NCBI GenBank assembly: GCA_016839915.1 | Contig: JAEOTH010000021.1 | Location: 1-40,198, forward strand | Origin: Promethearchaeota archaeon | GTDB lineage: Archaea; Asgardarchaeota; Lokiarchaeia; Sigyniarchaeales; SOKP01 | Reading direction: 5' to 3' | Length of the DNA stretch: 40,198 bases | Part shown: piece by piece, positions 8,236 through 16,839 of the stretch | Position numbering within the stretch: position 1 is the stretch's first letter | Layout: every line of letters starts with the position of its first letter | The notes under the pieces: model-generated | Database searches by the model: none | Told to the model about the DNA's origin: nothing | What the model saw: only the letters and a program-made list of their open reading frames with translations | Position numbers and translations under genes: made by a program

Positions 8236-8991
8236 TTAAAATATTTTCGGGAAAATTACTTTTGTATTTTCTTCGATCTGTAATTCTAATTCTTTTGAAT
8301 CAATCTTCTTTAGTTTAGATATAGCATTTAGCACGTCCTTAATCATTGCGGGATTACCACTGTTACCCGAATATTTTACAGGCCCATCACTTTCCAAAAG
8401 TAAATGTTCACTATCCACAAGAGAAGCTGTCTTCTTCACAGCTGAAGAGTAATTAATAGCAGGAGTAATAGAAAAGTAATAACCTCTATCAATTCCTACA
8501 TTTAAAAAGTTATTAGGTCCAGAATACCAATGAATATTAATATTCGAAATATTGAATGAGGGAAGTATATCAAAAACTATTTTCTCTGCTCCCTTGGTAT
8601 GTAAATTAATGGGTAAGTTCAAATCTTGTGCCATTGAAAGCATTATTTTAAAGATATCCTTTTGGAGAGGATATAACTCCTTTTCTTTGACGAAATGGTG
8701 ATCCAAACCAATCTCTCCTATAGCGCAAATTTTATCTTTATTTTTTTTAATAATATCTACTACCAAATCTAATTGATTTCCAATGTCTTTATTCATTTTT
8801 ACTTCTTCTGGATGGATTCCCAAAGCAGGATAAATCATATCGTATTTATTTGAAATCTCTAATATCCTTTCTAAACTAGTGAAACTCATCCCTACTGAAA
8901 TAATCTTTTCAATCCCTGCATTTTTCGCTTCTTTCATGATTTCATCGATGGCAAGATAGAGATTCATATGGCAGTGTATATCGATTAGCAT
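8236..8991 (-). CDS. tatD: TatD family metal-dependent hydrolase
   Basis: TatD-family proteins are TIM-barrel, divalent-metal nucleases acting on DNA ends. Starting from ATG at 8991, DIHCHM gives the first metal-binding HxH, ALGIHPEEV follows, then CAIGEIGLDHHF with the metal-bridging Glu, INLHTKGAE and INIHWYSG with the later metal His residues, and LLESDGP with the catalytic Asp. All five ligand positions are intact. A TTG two codons upstream is in frame, but the AAGGAT Shine-Dalgarno on the minus strand is better spaced for the ATG. It follows the 112-residue helical gene after 16 bases and is probably co-transcribed. Length (251) is standard. Confidence 0.9.
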   Translation of the reverse strand: MLIDIHCHMNLYLAIDEIMKEAKNAGIEKIISVGMSFTSLERILEISNKYDMIYPALGIHPEEVKMNKDIGNQLDLVVDIIKKNKDKICAIGEIGLDHHFVKEKELYPLQKDIFKIMLSMAQDLNLPINLHTKGAEKIVFDILPSFNISNINIHWYSGPNNFLNVGIDRGYYFSITPAINYSSAVKKTASLVDSEHLLLESDGPVKYSGNSGNPAMIKDVLNAISKLKKIDSKELELQIEENTKVIFPKIF

Positions 8992-9007
8992 TTTCAAAAT
9001 CCTTAAT

Positions 9008-9346
9008 TTATATGTTATTTACTTGCTCTCGTATTAGAGCAATCTTCTTTACTAATTCAAATTTTTTTCTCCAGTTATAATCAGAAGAATCCAAATCATT
9101 TTGTAAAGATTCTAACTCCTTTAATAATAAGTTTTTGAGATCTTCCTTAGTAAATTGCCCAATATGTTTTGGAAGAGGCTCAATCTTCGCAGCTCTTTTT
9201 ATTCTTAAATCTGAAATTGCTTTTGCTAATTGAGCCTGAAATCCTTTTGATTGAGTTGGATCAATATCTTCTAAAGTATCAAAAGAATGTTTTAAACCGT
9301 CAATAAATGCCTCTAGATCTTCAATCTCTATTTTATCTTTTGCCAT
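9008..9346 (-). CDS. hypothetical helical protein (112 aa)
   Basis: A small, charged, predicted all-helical protein. Residues 6-30 (EIEDLEAFIDGLKHSFDTLE) and 70-110 (EDLKNLLLKELESLQNDLD then WRKKFELVKKIALIREQV) look like amphipathic helices. There are no Cys and no membrane segment. It lies 16 bases upstream of the TatD gene on the same strand, so the two form a likely operon, perhaps with a regulatory or adaptor role. I do not recognise a family. Confidence 0.65.
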   Translation of the reverse strand: MAKDKIEIEDLEAFIDGLKHSFDTLEDIDPTQSKGFQAQLAKAISDLRIKRAAKIEPLPKHIGQFTKEDLKNLLLKELESLQNDLDSSDYNWRKKFELVKKIALIREQVNNI

Positions 9347-9513
9347 GTATAATCGCAGAAAATCATTTTCATAGAAATATAAATTCTAGAAGGAAATCAA
9401 ATATTTATTATTGTTTATTTAGCTTGAAAAGATAATCTAATCTTCTTTGTGGTATAAAAGTTTAAAAAATAAAATTAAATTTTATATATTTAAACTTCTT
9501 TTGGAGGCTCGCT

Positions 9514-9551
9514 TTGTCGAATTGTCTGTTACAATTTCGAATGTTTTTTTT
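9514..9551 (+). other. terminator-like hairpin followed by T8 in the leader of the CoA-transferase gene
   Basis: TCGAATTG at 9517-9524 can pair with CAATTTCGA at 9532-9540 (one bulged T, 7-base loop), and eight T residues follow at 9543-9550. About 90 bases downstream the CoA-transferase gene begins. A GGAGG at 9503-9507 precedes a 16-codon TTG frame that overlaps the hairpin. It may be a transcription terminator or attenuator, or chance in A+T-rich DNA. Confidence 0.3.
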
Positions 9552-9631
9552 AAAAAAAGTATAATTTCAGCATATCTTAAAATTATATTTATAATTTTAT
9601 AAGAATTAATTAAATCATCATAATGATAATT

Positions 9632-9639
9632 AAGGTGAT
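9632..9639 (+). promoter_or_regulatory. Shine-Dalgarno preceding ATA
   Basis: AAGGTGAT is a strong anti-Shine-Dalgarno match and ends three bases before ATA at 9643. The alternative ATG at 9623 and GTG at 9635 both run into TAA at 9650-9652, so neither can serve the CoA-transferase frame. Confidence 0.5.
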
Positions 9640-9642
9640 TTT

Positions 9643-11550
9643 ATACCACTAACCTCAAATCAAGATATTTCTGATTTATTAAAACCCTTTAGCAGGAAAC
9701 AAGTATCATATGAAGAGGCAATAAAAAAATATGTAAAACCAGGAAATAGAATCTTTATTGATTCTGGTTGTTCAGAACCTATTGATCTTACAAAAAAATT
9801 AATTGAAATGGGAGCTTACCTTCCTGATATTGAAATATTGCATTTTCTTAGCCTCAGCGATTTAGATTATTATGAAACTGCTGGGGGGATAGAAGATTTA
9901 TTCAGGCATAATGCATTTTTTATTGGAAAATCATTACGTAAATATATCGAGGCTGGTCAAGCAGATTACACTCCAATGCTTCTGTCAGAAATTCCAAAAT
10001 TATTTAAATCTGGTAAAATGCATCTAAATACAGCATTAATTCAAGTTAGTCCTCCAGATCGTAATGGATTCTGTAGTTATGGACTTAACATAGACATTGT
10101 CAAACCTATTGCTGAGTCTGCTGATCAAGTAGTAGCAGAGATAAATCCAAAAATGCCACGTACTCTAGGTGATTCTTTTATTCATATGGATGATATTGAT
10201 GCATTTGTGATAAGTGACCATGATATTATTGAATTTACTTATGGAGAGCTTGATGATATTTCTACAAGAATAGCTAAATTTGTAGCTTCTTTAATTGAGC
10301 ATGAATCCACAATTCAAATGGGAATTGGTCAGATTCCAAATGCAGTAACGCAAGAATTAATGGAGAAAAAAGATTTGGGTGTTCATAGTGAAGTTTTTTC
10401 AGACGGAATAGTAGATCTTGTGGAAAACGGAGTTGTGACCTGCAAAAAAAAGACATTACATAAAGATAAGATTATTTGTTCATTTGTAATGGGTTCAAAA
10501 AGATTGTATGATTTTGTTGATGATAATCCTATGGTAGAGTTCCATCCTTGCGATTATACAAATGATCCATATATTATAAGTCAAAATAAAAAGCAAGTAG
10601 CCATAAATGCGGCCTTAAGTGTTGATTTAACAGGACAGGTTAATTCAGATTCCTTAGGTCATCGATTTTATAGCGGGATTGGTGGTCAAGTTGATTTTGT
10701 AAGAGGTGCCGGAAGAGCAAGGGAGGGAAAACCTATCATGGCCCTACCATCTACTGCAACATTAAATGACGGAACTTTAGTCTCTAGAATAGTTCCTTTC
10801 CTTCAACCTGGCTCTGGTGTTGTTATAACAAGAGGAGACATTCATTATGTAGTTACTGAATGGGGCATTGCATATCTCTATGGAAAAAGCATTAGAGAGA
10901 GAGTACTTGAAATGGTAAATATTGCACATCCAGATTTTCGCGAAGAGTTATTGGAACACGCAAAGAAATGGAAGTATGTATATTCAGATCAAAAATTACC
11001 TCTATCTATTGATGGAAGAATAAGTATTTATCCTGAAAAATATGAAACTTTTCTCAAACTTAGAAATGGTAAAACTATTAAAATTCGCCCCGTTAAGCCT
11101 ACAGATGAAAGAATGATTCAAGAACTTCATTATTCTTTAGATGATAAGGATAGGTATTTAAGATTCTTTATCCCTGTTAAAGATTTTCGACATAAGAAGA
11201 TGCAACCACTTGTGACGATTGATTATAAGACTGATATGATTTTAGTAGTAGAAAATGGTGAAAGTGGAGAAGACCAAGTTATCGCTTTGGGGGCATTCTT
11301 CAAAACAATTCAACCCTCTATTGGGGAGATAGCATTTATAGTTCATGAAAGGTGGAGGGGATTGGGAATAACGAAATTTTTATTAAATTATCTGGTTCAG
11401 ATTGGGAAAGAGTTAAATTTTAAGACATTTACTGGATCGATTCTTCTTGAGAATAAACCAATGCTTCATATTATTAACAGTTCAGGATATCAACTTAAAC
11501 TCAAGAGAATCGAAGGAGGAGTTACGATATTTGCTTTTGATCTTTCTTGA
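9643..11550 (+). CDS. acetyl-CoA hydrolase/CoA-transferase family protein fused to a GNAT domain
   Basis: The N-terminal part is a 4-hydroxybutyrate/acetyl-CoA transferase-type protein: GRNIF-like entry as KPGNRIFIDSGCSEP, then GIGQIPNAV, HSEVFSDG with the catalytic Glu, and GIGGQVDFVRGA. The C-terminal 150 residues form a GNAT acyltransferase with IRPVKPTDE, IGEIAFIVHERWRGLGI (the acetyl-CoA loop RWRGLG) and LLENKPMLHIINSSGYQ. Such fusions join CoA transfer to acylation. The first ATG in this frame is 9808, which would delete about 55 residues including the conserved KPGNRIFxDSGCSEP. The frame is open from 9634 with no ATG, GTG or TTG. The best upstream start is ATA at 9643, behind AAGGTGAT at 9632-9639. 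Either AUA is used or there is a base error. Domain call is sure, start is not. Confidence 0.85.
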   Translation: MPLTSNQDISDLLKPFSRKQVSYEEAIKKYVKPGNRIFIDSGCSEPIDLTKKLIEMGAYLPDIEILHFLSLSDLDYYETAGGIEDLFRHNAFFIGKSLRKYIEAGQADYTPMLLSEIPKLFKSGKMHLNTALIQVSPPDRNGFCSYGLNIDIVKPIAESADQVVAEINPKMPRTLGDSFIHMDDIDAFVISDHDIIEFTYGELDDISTRIAKFVASLIEHESTIQMGIGQIPNAVTQELMEKKDLGVHSEVFSDGIVDLVENGVVTCKKKTLHKDKIICSFVMGSKRLYDFVDDNPMVEFHPCDYTNDPYIISQNKKQVAINAALSVDLTGQVNSDSLGHRFYSGIGGQVDFVRGAGRAREGKPIMALPSTATLNDGTLVSRIVPFLQPGSGVVITRGDIHYVVTEWGIAYLYGKSIRERVLEMVNIAHPDFREELLEHAKKWKYVYSDQKLPLSIDGRISIYPEKYETFLKLRNGKTIKIRPVKPTDERMIQELHYSLDDKDRYLRFFIPVKDFRHKKMQPLVTIDYKTDMILVVENGESGEDQVIALGAFFKTIQPSIGEIAFIVHERWRGLGITKFLLNYLVQIGKELNFKTFTGSILLENKPMLHIINSSGYQLKLKRIEGGVTIFAFDLS

Positions 11551-11632
11551 TTAAAAAATATTAATTATATTTTAAAATCCATAAATTCATTTTTTCTGCT
11601 CTGTTTCTCTAAATTAATTATTTATTTTTTAT

Positions 11633-12514
11633 GTGTTTAAAATTAGTGAATATCTATTTATTACTGATTTTTATAGGCTTTTTAAAGAAGATGGTTTAAC
11701 ATCTGAAGTAATCAATTTATTTCAAAAAATAATCTATGATTATTATAAAAATAATAAAAGAAAATTTCCTTTCAGAGAAAAAATAAGTCCTTATAATGTT
11801 TTAGTATCAGAAATTATGCTCCAACAAACCCAAACTGGAAGAGTTTCAGAAAAATTTTTAAAATTTATAAATAAATTTCCTGATTTTTTATCTTTATCTA
11901 ATGTATCACTTGAAGAAGTTCTAAAGCAATGGAAAGGTTTAGGATATAATAGAAGAGCTATAGCCTTAAAAAAGATTGCGGAAATTGTTATTAGTGAATA
12001 TGACGGCAAATTACCAGATTCAGTAAAGATATTGAAATCTTTTCCACAAATAGGACATAATACAGCATCATCTATTATTACATTTGCTTTTAATAAACCT
12101 ACAGTTTTTATTGAGACTAATATTAGAAGAGTCTATATTTACTTTTTCTTTCACAATAAAAGTAAGATTAATGATAAAGAGATTTTGTCAGTCGTTGAAA
12201 AGACAATTGATAAAACTAAGCCTCGGGAATGGTATTATGCTCTAATGGATTATGGAGTAATGCTCAAAAAGGCTCATCCAGATTTGAGTAAAAAAAGTGC
12301 ACATTATCGCAAGCAAACACCCTTTAAAGGCTCAACAAGGCAAATTAGAGGTAAAATACTTGAAATATTAATTAAACAAGGAAAGATTGAGATAGCAAAT
12401 CTTCAAGGAGTTATTGAAATTATTGAAAAAGAGAAAGTAGATCATATCCTCAATCAATTAGAGAAAGAAGGCTTTATTGAGATAAAGGAAGATATTATTT
12501 ATATTAGAAAATAA
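11633..12514 (+). CDS. MutY/EndoIII-like HhH-GPD DNA glycosylase lacking the Fe-S cluster
   Basis: The protein (293 aa) has the HhH-GPD fold of MutY-type adenine glycosylases. LVSEIMLQQTQTGRV (57-71) matches the MutY active-site helix and contains Glu60, equivalent to the catalytic Glu. WKGLGYNRRA (100-109) is conserved, and SFPQIGHNTASSI (136-148) is the helix-hairpin-helix. The usual catalytic Asp motif (LDGNVxRV) reads FIETNIRRV (159-167), so Asp is replaced by Glu161. After MDYGVM (205-210) the four Fe-S cysteines are absent; the sequence reads KKAHPDLSKKSAHYRKQ instead. A winged-helix-like tail follows (240-290) rather than the MutT-like domain. GTG at 11633 is the only start in frame. 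It is probably a cluster-less MutY subfamily; substrate unknown. Confidence 0.8.
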   Translation: MFKISEYLFITDFYRLFKEDGLTSEVINLFQKIIYDYYKNNKRKFPFREKISPYNVLVSEIMLQQTQTGRVSEKFLKFINKFPDFLSLSNVSLEEVLKQWKGLGYNRRAIALKKIAEIVISEYDGKLPDSVKILKSFPQIGHNTASSIITFAFNKPTVFIETNIRRVYIYFFFHNKSKINDKEILSVVEKTIDKTKPREWYYALMDYGVMLKKAHPDLSKKSAHYRKQTPFKGSTRQIRGKILEILIKQGKIEIANLQGVIEIIEKEKVDHILNQLEKEGFIEIKEDIIYIRK

Positions 12515-12518
12515 GATT

Positions 12519-13817
12519 TCATGTTAATTTCATCGTCTTCATATATTTTGCAATTTTAATTGCTAATCTTTCTTGTTTTTTCCAATTACCAAATGCAAAT
12601 CCTCTTGATATTAAAGTTTTAATTTCTTTTTTATATATATCTTTTATCAGACTAACAGGTACTTTGGCAAAAGGGGTTTGAGGTAAAGGAATAAATGAGT
12701 GAGCATGGACTCTGGCACCCTTTTTTACTAAATCTTTCATCATTTGAATAGTGAGTTTAACATCCTCAGGTGTTTCACCAGGTAGTCCAAAAATAAAATC
12801 TACATTAATTTTTAAATTACTTCTTAAAGTTAAATCTACTGCATTGTAAATATCTTGAATTGAATGTTCTCTATGACATAAATCCAAGATGCTTTGACTG
12901 CCAGATTGAGCTCCAATAGTGATGTTATCATTATTAGCATATTTTGATACTAAGGCTAGGGTCTCATCAGTTACATGTTCAGGTCGAACTTCTGATGGAA
13001 ATGTTCCTAAAAAAATACGACTCTTTTTTCCTATTATCTCTCTAATTTTTCTAAGCAACTCTTCAAGTTTATTTAAATTCAACACTTTTCCGTCCATAGA
13101 TCCATATGAAAATGCATTTGGAGTGATAAATCTTATATCAGTATTATCACCATAATAATTCTTTAAAATTTTCACATATCTACAAATCGATTTTATACTT
13201 CTATGTCTTGGTTTTGTACCTGAAATGTAAGGTGTTTGACAAAAATAACAAACATAAGGGCATCCTCTTGTTATTTCTATCGCTCCAAACCTTTGATTTT
13301 TTAAAGGAAATGGATGGTAATCATTTAAATTAATAGGTATTCTTTTTCCTGTGAAAATATATTCATTAGAATCATTAATAAAAGCAAGACCTTTTACAGT
13401 TTCAAAAGCAGAATCTATCTCTACTTTCTTCAATAATTCTCTTAGAGTTTCCTCTCCTTCACCTACAACGACAAAATCAAATCCAAGTTTAAGTACACCA
13501 AGAGGGTCACCAGTAGGATGGGAGCCTCCTGCTATATAAATTGCCTGATCATTGTATTTATTCCTTAAAGTTGAAATTAAGTCATAAATTTCCCATAATT
13601 GAGTAGTGAAAAAGGAAACCCCAACAATTACTATTCTATGCTTTTTTATTATGTCTTTTAAACCATTAATTAATTTATCCTTTTTAGTAATAAAATAGAT
13701 ATTAATATCATCAAAGTAATTATCTGTTTCTAATGCTCCGATTAGAGCATTGATACTATAGATATTATTTTTATAATAATATACAACTAAAGCAGAATCT
13801 TTAATCAAATTATTCAT
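12519..13817 (-). CDS. B12-binding domain/radical SAM protein (MJ1487-like)
   Basis: 432 residues. Residues 10-130 have a cobalamin-binding Rossmann-like domain (VIVGVSFFTTQL, then IYIAGGSHPTGDP with the phosphate loop and VVVGEGEETLREL). The radical SAM core starts at 180 with EITRGCPYVCYFCQTP, giving the CxxxCxxC cluster at Cys186, Cys190 and Cys193. Later GAQSGSQSILDLCHREH, NVDFIFGLPGETPEDV and HSFIPLPQTPFA are typical of the TIM barrel. These features fit the archaeal MJ_1487 family (TIGR04013) of unknown chemistry, which may be a methyltransferase on an RNA or cofactor. It converges with the glycosylase gene (4 bases apart). Family assignment is confident; reaction unknown. Confidence 0.85.
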   Translation of the reverse strand: MNNLIKDSALVVYYYKNNIYSINALIGALETDNYFDDINIYFITKKDKLINGLKDIIKKHRIVIVGVSFFTTQLWEIYDLISTLRNKYNDQAIYIAGGSHPTGDPLGVLKLGFDFVVVGEGEETLRELLKKVEIDSAFETVKGLAFINDSNEYIFTGKRIPINLNDYHPFPLKNQRFGAIEITRGCPYVCYFCQTPYISGTKPRHRSIKSICRYVKILKNYYGDNTDIRFITPNAFSYGSMDGKVLNLNKLEELLRKIREIIGKKSRIFLGTFPSEVRPEHVTDETLALVSKYANNDNITIGAQSGSQSILDLCHREHSIQDIYNAVDLTLRSNLKINVDFIFGLPGETPEDVKLTIQMMKDLVKKGARVHAHSFIPLPQTPFAKVPVSLIKDIYKKEIKTLISRGFAFGNWKKQERLAIKIAKYMKTMKLT

Positions 13818-13957
13818 CCGTACTACTATATCAAGTAAATTCTAATTATTTACCACTCTTATAATTTTTCCAATTTCAATTTCTGTTCAGTATAATACTT
13901 AAACTTAAATTAGTTTTACGTGATGTAATACTTAAAATCGAATAAGATGTTGAGAAT

Positions 13958-14422
13958 ATGTTATTCAATGAATGGTTTGCGACAACAACTGACGAAGTAG
14001 GAATTGCTCTTTTTGATTTTTATTCTATCGGTCATCTCTGTTTTGGGATTGGTTTATTTTTATTTTGGTCATTATTTTATACTATACCAAAAAAAAAAGG
14101 TAGAATTCCAATCTTCTCTTTATTGTTTGTTTTTATTCTTACGATTGTGTGTGCGATAATTTGGGAAGTAATTGAACATACACTATTTCTTAATTTAGGA
14201 TGGAAATTCGAAAATCGACCAGACAGCTGGCAGAATATGACCACTGACATTCTTTTATGCGGAGTTGGAGGACTTGGTACGTGGTTATTTGCATATCTTA
14301 CGTTTGAAAAAGAAAAAAGTGCTTTTGCATATTATACTTTTGGTATAATAGGATTTGGTGTTTGGATCAGCGTTTTCATTATACTTCGATATTTGACTTT
14401 TCATAATTCTCCAATTATTTAA
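13958..14422 (+). CDS. membrane protein, four predicted TM helices
   Basis: 154 residues with hydrophobic segments near 25-42, 52-72, 92-110 and 125-145. The central sequence WEVIEHTLFLNLGW then DSWQNMTTDILLCGVGGLG (residues about 70-105) resembles the WExxE...D..xNxxxDxxxxxxG pattern of small membrane families such as VanZ/DUF2238-like proteins, but I cannot make a firm match. It starts at ATG 13958, and the N-formylglutamate-hydrolase-like gene follows 28 bases later on the same strand. The role is unknown. Confidence 0.65.
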   Translation: MLFNEWFATTTDEVGIALFDFYSIGHLCFGIGLFLFWSLFYTIPKKKGRIPIFSLLFVFILTIVCAIIWEVIEHTLFLNLGWKFENRPDSWQNMTTDILLCGVGGLGTWLFAYLTFEKEKSAFAYYTFGIIGFGVWISVFIILRYLTFHNSPII

Positions 14423-14450
14423 TTTTTTTTTATTTATTAATCTCAGAGAA

Positions 14451-15221
14451 ATGCCTGAATTGAGAGATTTCATAGATTTTAAAGATGGTAATTTACCTTT
14501 AATTGTATCTGTTCCTCATGGTGGACAATCTGAGTGTAATGCTATACCTCAAAGATTAAAAGGAATTTTAGGAATTGATAAAGGAACAGTGGAATTAGCT
14601 ATAAACTTAATTGAGCAAATTAGTATCAATTTTAATGAAGAAAAATTAGGATTCAAAAATCCCTCTTACATTAGTTCAAAGGTTCGACGAAGTAAAATTG
14701 ATTTAAATCGTAAAGAGCAAGAAGCATTCAACCAAAATTCATTAATAGCCAGAGAGATATATAAATTCTACCACAATAAAATAAAAGAATGGGTTTACAA
14801 TAATCTGACGAAATTTGGTAATTCACTATTAATTGACATACATGGTTTTGAAAAGGACAATCGTCCTCCTGGATTTAGAGATGTGGACGTAATTTTAGGC
14901 ACAAATAATCTAGGTACATTTTGTCCTGAACCAGTTCCAAAAAGAAATTGGGGAAAAAACATTCGTGGAACAATTATCCAAAAATTACTTCAATTAGATA
15001 TAGCAATTGCTCCGGGGCATCCTAGAAGAAAAGAGTATGTATTGACAGGTGGTTATATAACAACAAAATACGGAGCTTCTCGTATACCAAATAGCCGAGC
15101 AATTCAAATTGAGTTTTCAGATAGAATAAGAATAACTGATAAGAATTTGAGAGAAAATGTCATAAAAGCACTTGCTAATGTTTTTTTTAATGATTTAATT
15201 AAAGTTCAATCAATTAATTAA
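14451..15221 (+). CDS. N-formylglutamate amidohydrolase-like protein
   Basis: The 256-residue product has the FGase family features: IVSVPHGG (18-25) with the metal-binding His, SSKVRRSKIDLNR (70-83) with the conserved Arg and Asp, SLLIDIHGFEK (about 125-135) with the second metal His, and a C-terminal ASRIPNSRAIQIEFSDRIR carrying the conserved Glu. The family hydrolyses N-formyl amides, with N-formylglutamate (histidine degradation) as the type substrate, but related proteins act on other N-acyl or peptidoglycan-type amides. No other hut genes are near, so the substrate is open. It is downstream of the membrane protein and converges with 15223-15840. Confidence 0.8.
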   Translation: MPELRDFIDFKDGNLPLIVSVPHGGQSECNAIPQRLKGILGIDKGTVELAINLIEQISINFNEEKLGFKNPSYISSKVRRSKIDLNRKEQEAFNQNSLIAREIYKFYHNKIKEWVYNNLTKFGNSLLIDIHGFEKDNRPPGFRDVDVILGTNNLGTFCPEPVPKRNWGKNIRGTIIQKLLQLDIAIAPGHPRRKEYVLTGGYITTKYGASRIPNSRAIQIEFSDRIRITDKNLRENVIKALANVFFNDLIKVQSIN

Positions 15222-15222
15222 T

Positions 15223-15840
15223 CTATGTGTTTGAAGAAATCACAAGTTCAACGATTCGGTTCATGAATTTACTCTTTTGAATTTTACAGATGTGAGCTAC
15301 TTTCTTATAATTAAAAGATTCTGCTAAAGTGTCAAGGTAAGAGAGATTATACAAGATTGATATGTTTTCATCATTTTTCATAAATAATTCATCTAGTTCT
15401 TCCTGAATTTTATTCTGAAGTATAGTTAACCTTTTTTGTATACGCTTTTTAATCTCTTTAATTGCTTCTCCAAAGTTGAGATCTCTGATACTTGATATGA
15501 GGGAATTCAAGACAAGGGAGTATAATACGATTATATTTATATTTTCTGTATCTCTTAGATTTTCAAACTTAAGCTGAAGATCTTGGTAAATTTCCTTAAT
15601 ATAATTATCATCCAAACCTTTAATTTTCTTAAATCGATTTAAAAACTTATAGTAGTCTCCTTCTAAGAATAAATTTAAATTTGTATTGAATAAATCTTTA
15701 AACTTTCTTATCACTTGCCCAGATTTACTTATTTTAATTGAAATTTCAGGTGTTCTACCAATAATTAAATCATGACCATCCAAGTAAAACTGTTGGTTAA
15801 TCAAATTATTAGTGGCTTCATTTAATTGGTGATTAATCAT
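15223..15840 (-). CDS. hypothetical protein (205 aa)
   Basis: I do not recognise this protein. It begins with a short beta-type region (FYLDGHDLIIGRTPEISIKIS, residues about 18-38). Residues 40-200 are predicted helical and include a charged coiled-coil-like stretch (IKEIKKRIQKRLTILQNKIQ, about 120-140). There is no membrane segment or metal site. It abuts the amidohydrolase-like gene tail to tail, one base apart. About 300 bases without a gene lie upstream. Confidence 0.65.
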   Translation of the reverse strand: MINHQLNEATNNLINQQFYLDGHDLIIGRTPEISIKISKSGQVIRKFKDLFNTNLNLFLEGDYYKFLNRFKKIKGLDDNYIKEIYQDLQLKFENLRDTENINIIVLYSLVLNSLISSIRDLNFGEAIKEIKKRIQKRLTILQNKIQEELDELFMKNDENISILYNLSYLDTLAESFNYKKVAHICKIQKSKFMNRIVELVISSNT

Positions 15841-16142
15841 TTTTTTGGTAAAACCCCTAATTTTGTCCGTAAATACCTTTAAAAAAGTAATAAAAATATA
15901 GAGATTTAATTTTTTTCATTAACTAATTAAATTTTTTAAAATGTAATTTTAAGGCAAAATAATACAGGAATAATACACGACTCATGCTAATTTTCAACAA
16001 TTTAATATAGTGGATTTTCTCCATTTTAATAAAAAAAGGAACTGAAACTAGAAAAAAAAATTGAAATAATAATTAAAAATTATTAAAAAAAAAAGAAAAG
16101 AATCTTTGAAACTCTTTTAGGTTGTCTCTTTTTATTACTCTC
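15841..16142. other. intergenic, no gene seen
   Basis: About 300 bases of A+T-rich DNA between the start of the 205-residue gene and the stop of the SCP2-like gene. Long A and T runs (for example near 16040-16100) would fit termination signals and the promoter of the leftward gene. I find no ORF, tRNA or strong hairpin. Confidence 0.5.
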
Positions 16143-16577
16143 TTACAAATCTTCTACGAGATCTTCGTATGCTTCTAATGCTAATTCGATAATTTCCTGA
16201 AAGGCCATCGCATCTTGAAGATTCCCCTCAACAGTAATATCTCCTGCCATATATGCACTGGTAGCGTCAACTTCCCCCATGAGAATACCTGCACCAACTT
16301 CAAGCGTCGAGGACATCGTGAATGAAGGATTATCAACATCCCCTTCACCAAAATCTAAATTTCCTTCCTTTACTGTAAGCCAATATTTTTTATCAGCATC
16401 ACTGATAACCATCGATATGGCTATGTCCATATCTTCAAGTTCTTCTTTGAGATCTTCATTTTCTTTCGAGATTTGCTTTACAAATTCATACATCTGCAAT
16501 AAATCCTCAGCAGAAGCAGAGGCGGCCCCAGCATCTTGGGCTGCTTTTATCTTTTTCAATAATGATTCGTCAACCAT
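16143..16577 (-). CDS. SCP2-like sterol-carrier-fold protein
   Basis: The 144-residue product has a short coiled-coil-like N-terminus (EFVKQISKENEDLKEELED) followed by an SCP2-type domain: KKYWLTVKEGNLDFGEG, SFTMSSTLEVGAGILMGEVDATSAYMAGDITVEGN and DAMAFQEIIELALE. The AYMAGDITVEGN stretch corresponds to the lipid-cavity strand and helix of SCP2 domains (usual pattern GxxkieGD). It probably binds a hydrophobic ligand, fatty acyl or isoprenoid, in the cytosol. The start is ATG at 16577 with AGAAGG about 10 bases upstream on the minus strand; a TTG four codons earlier abuts that site and is not usable. A paralog lies at 17173-17601. Confidence 0.8.
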   Translation of the reverse strand: MVDESLLKKIKAAQDAGAASASAEDLLQMYEFVKQISKENEDLKEELEDMDIAISMVISDADKKYWLTVKEGNLDFGEGDVDNPSFTMSSTLEVGAGILMGEVDATSAYMAGDITVEGNLQDAMAFQEIIELALEAYEDLVEDL

Positions 16578-16839
16578 TTTAATTTTCAACCTTCTTGTAA
16601 TGTTATTAAATATTTTTAAGAATTTTTTATATATATATTACATAAATAACAATATTAAAAGGTTATAATGATATAAAAAGGTTTTATTTGTGTCGCTTAT
16701 TAAATTGGGTTAAAGATAATTAATTCAAAAGGAGAACTCTGATTATTCAAATTATTGTCTATTAATTCTAATTATTAATACTATGGCTACATTAGCAATT
16801 AAGAGTAAACAATAAATCAATTATTAGTCAATTTTATAA

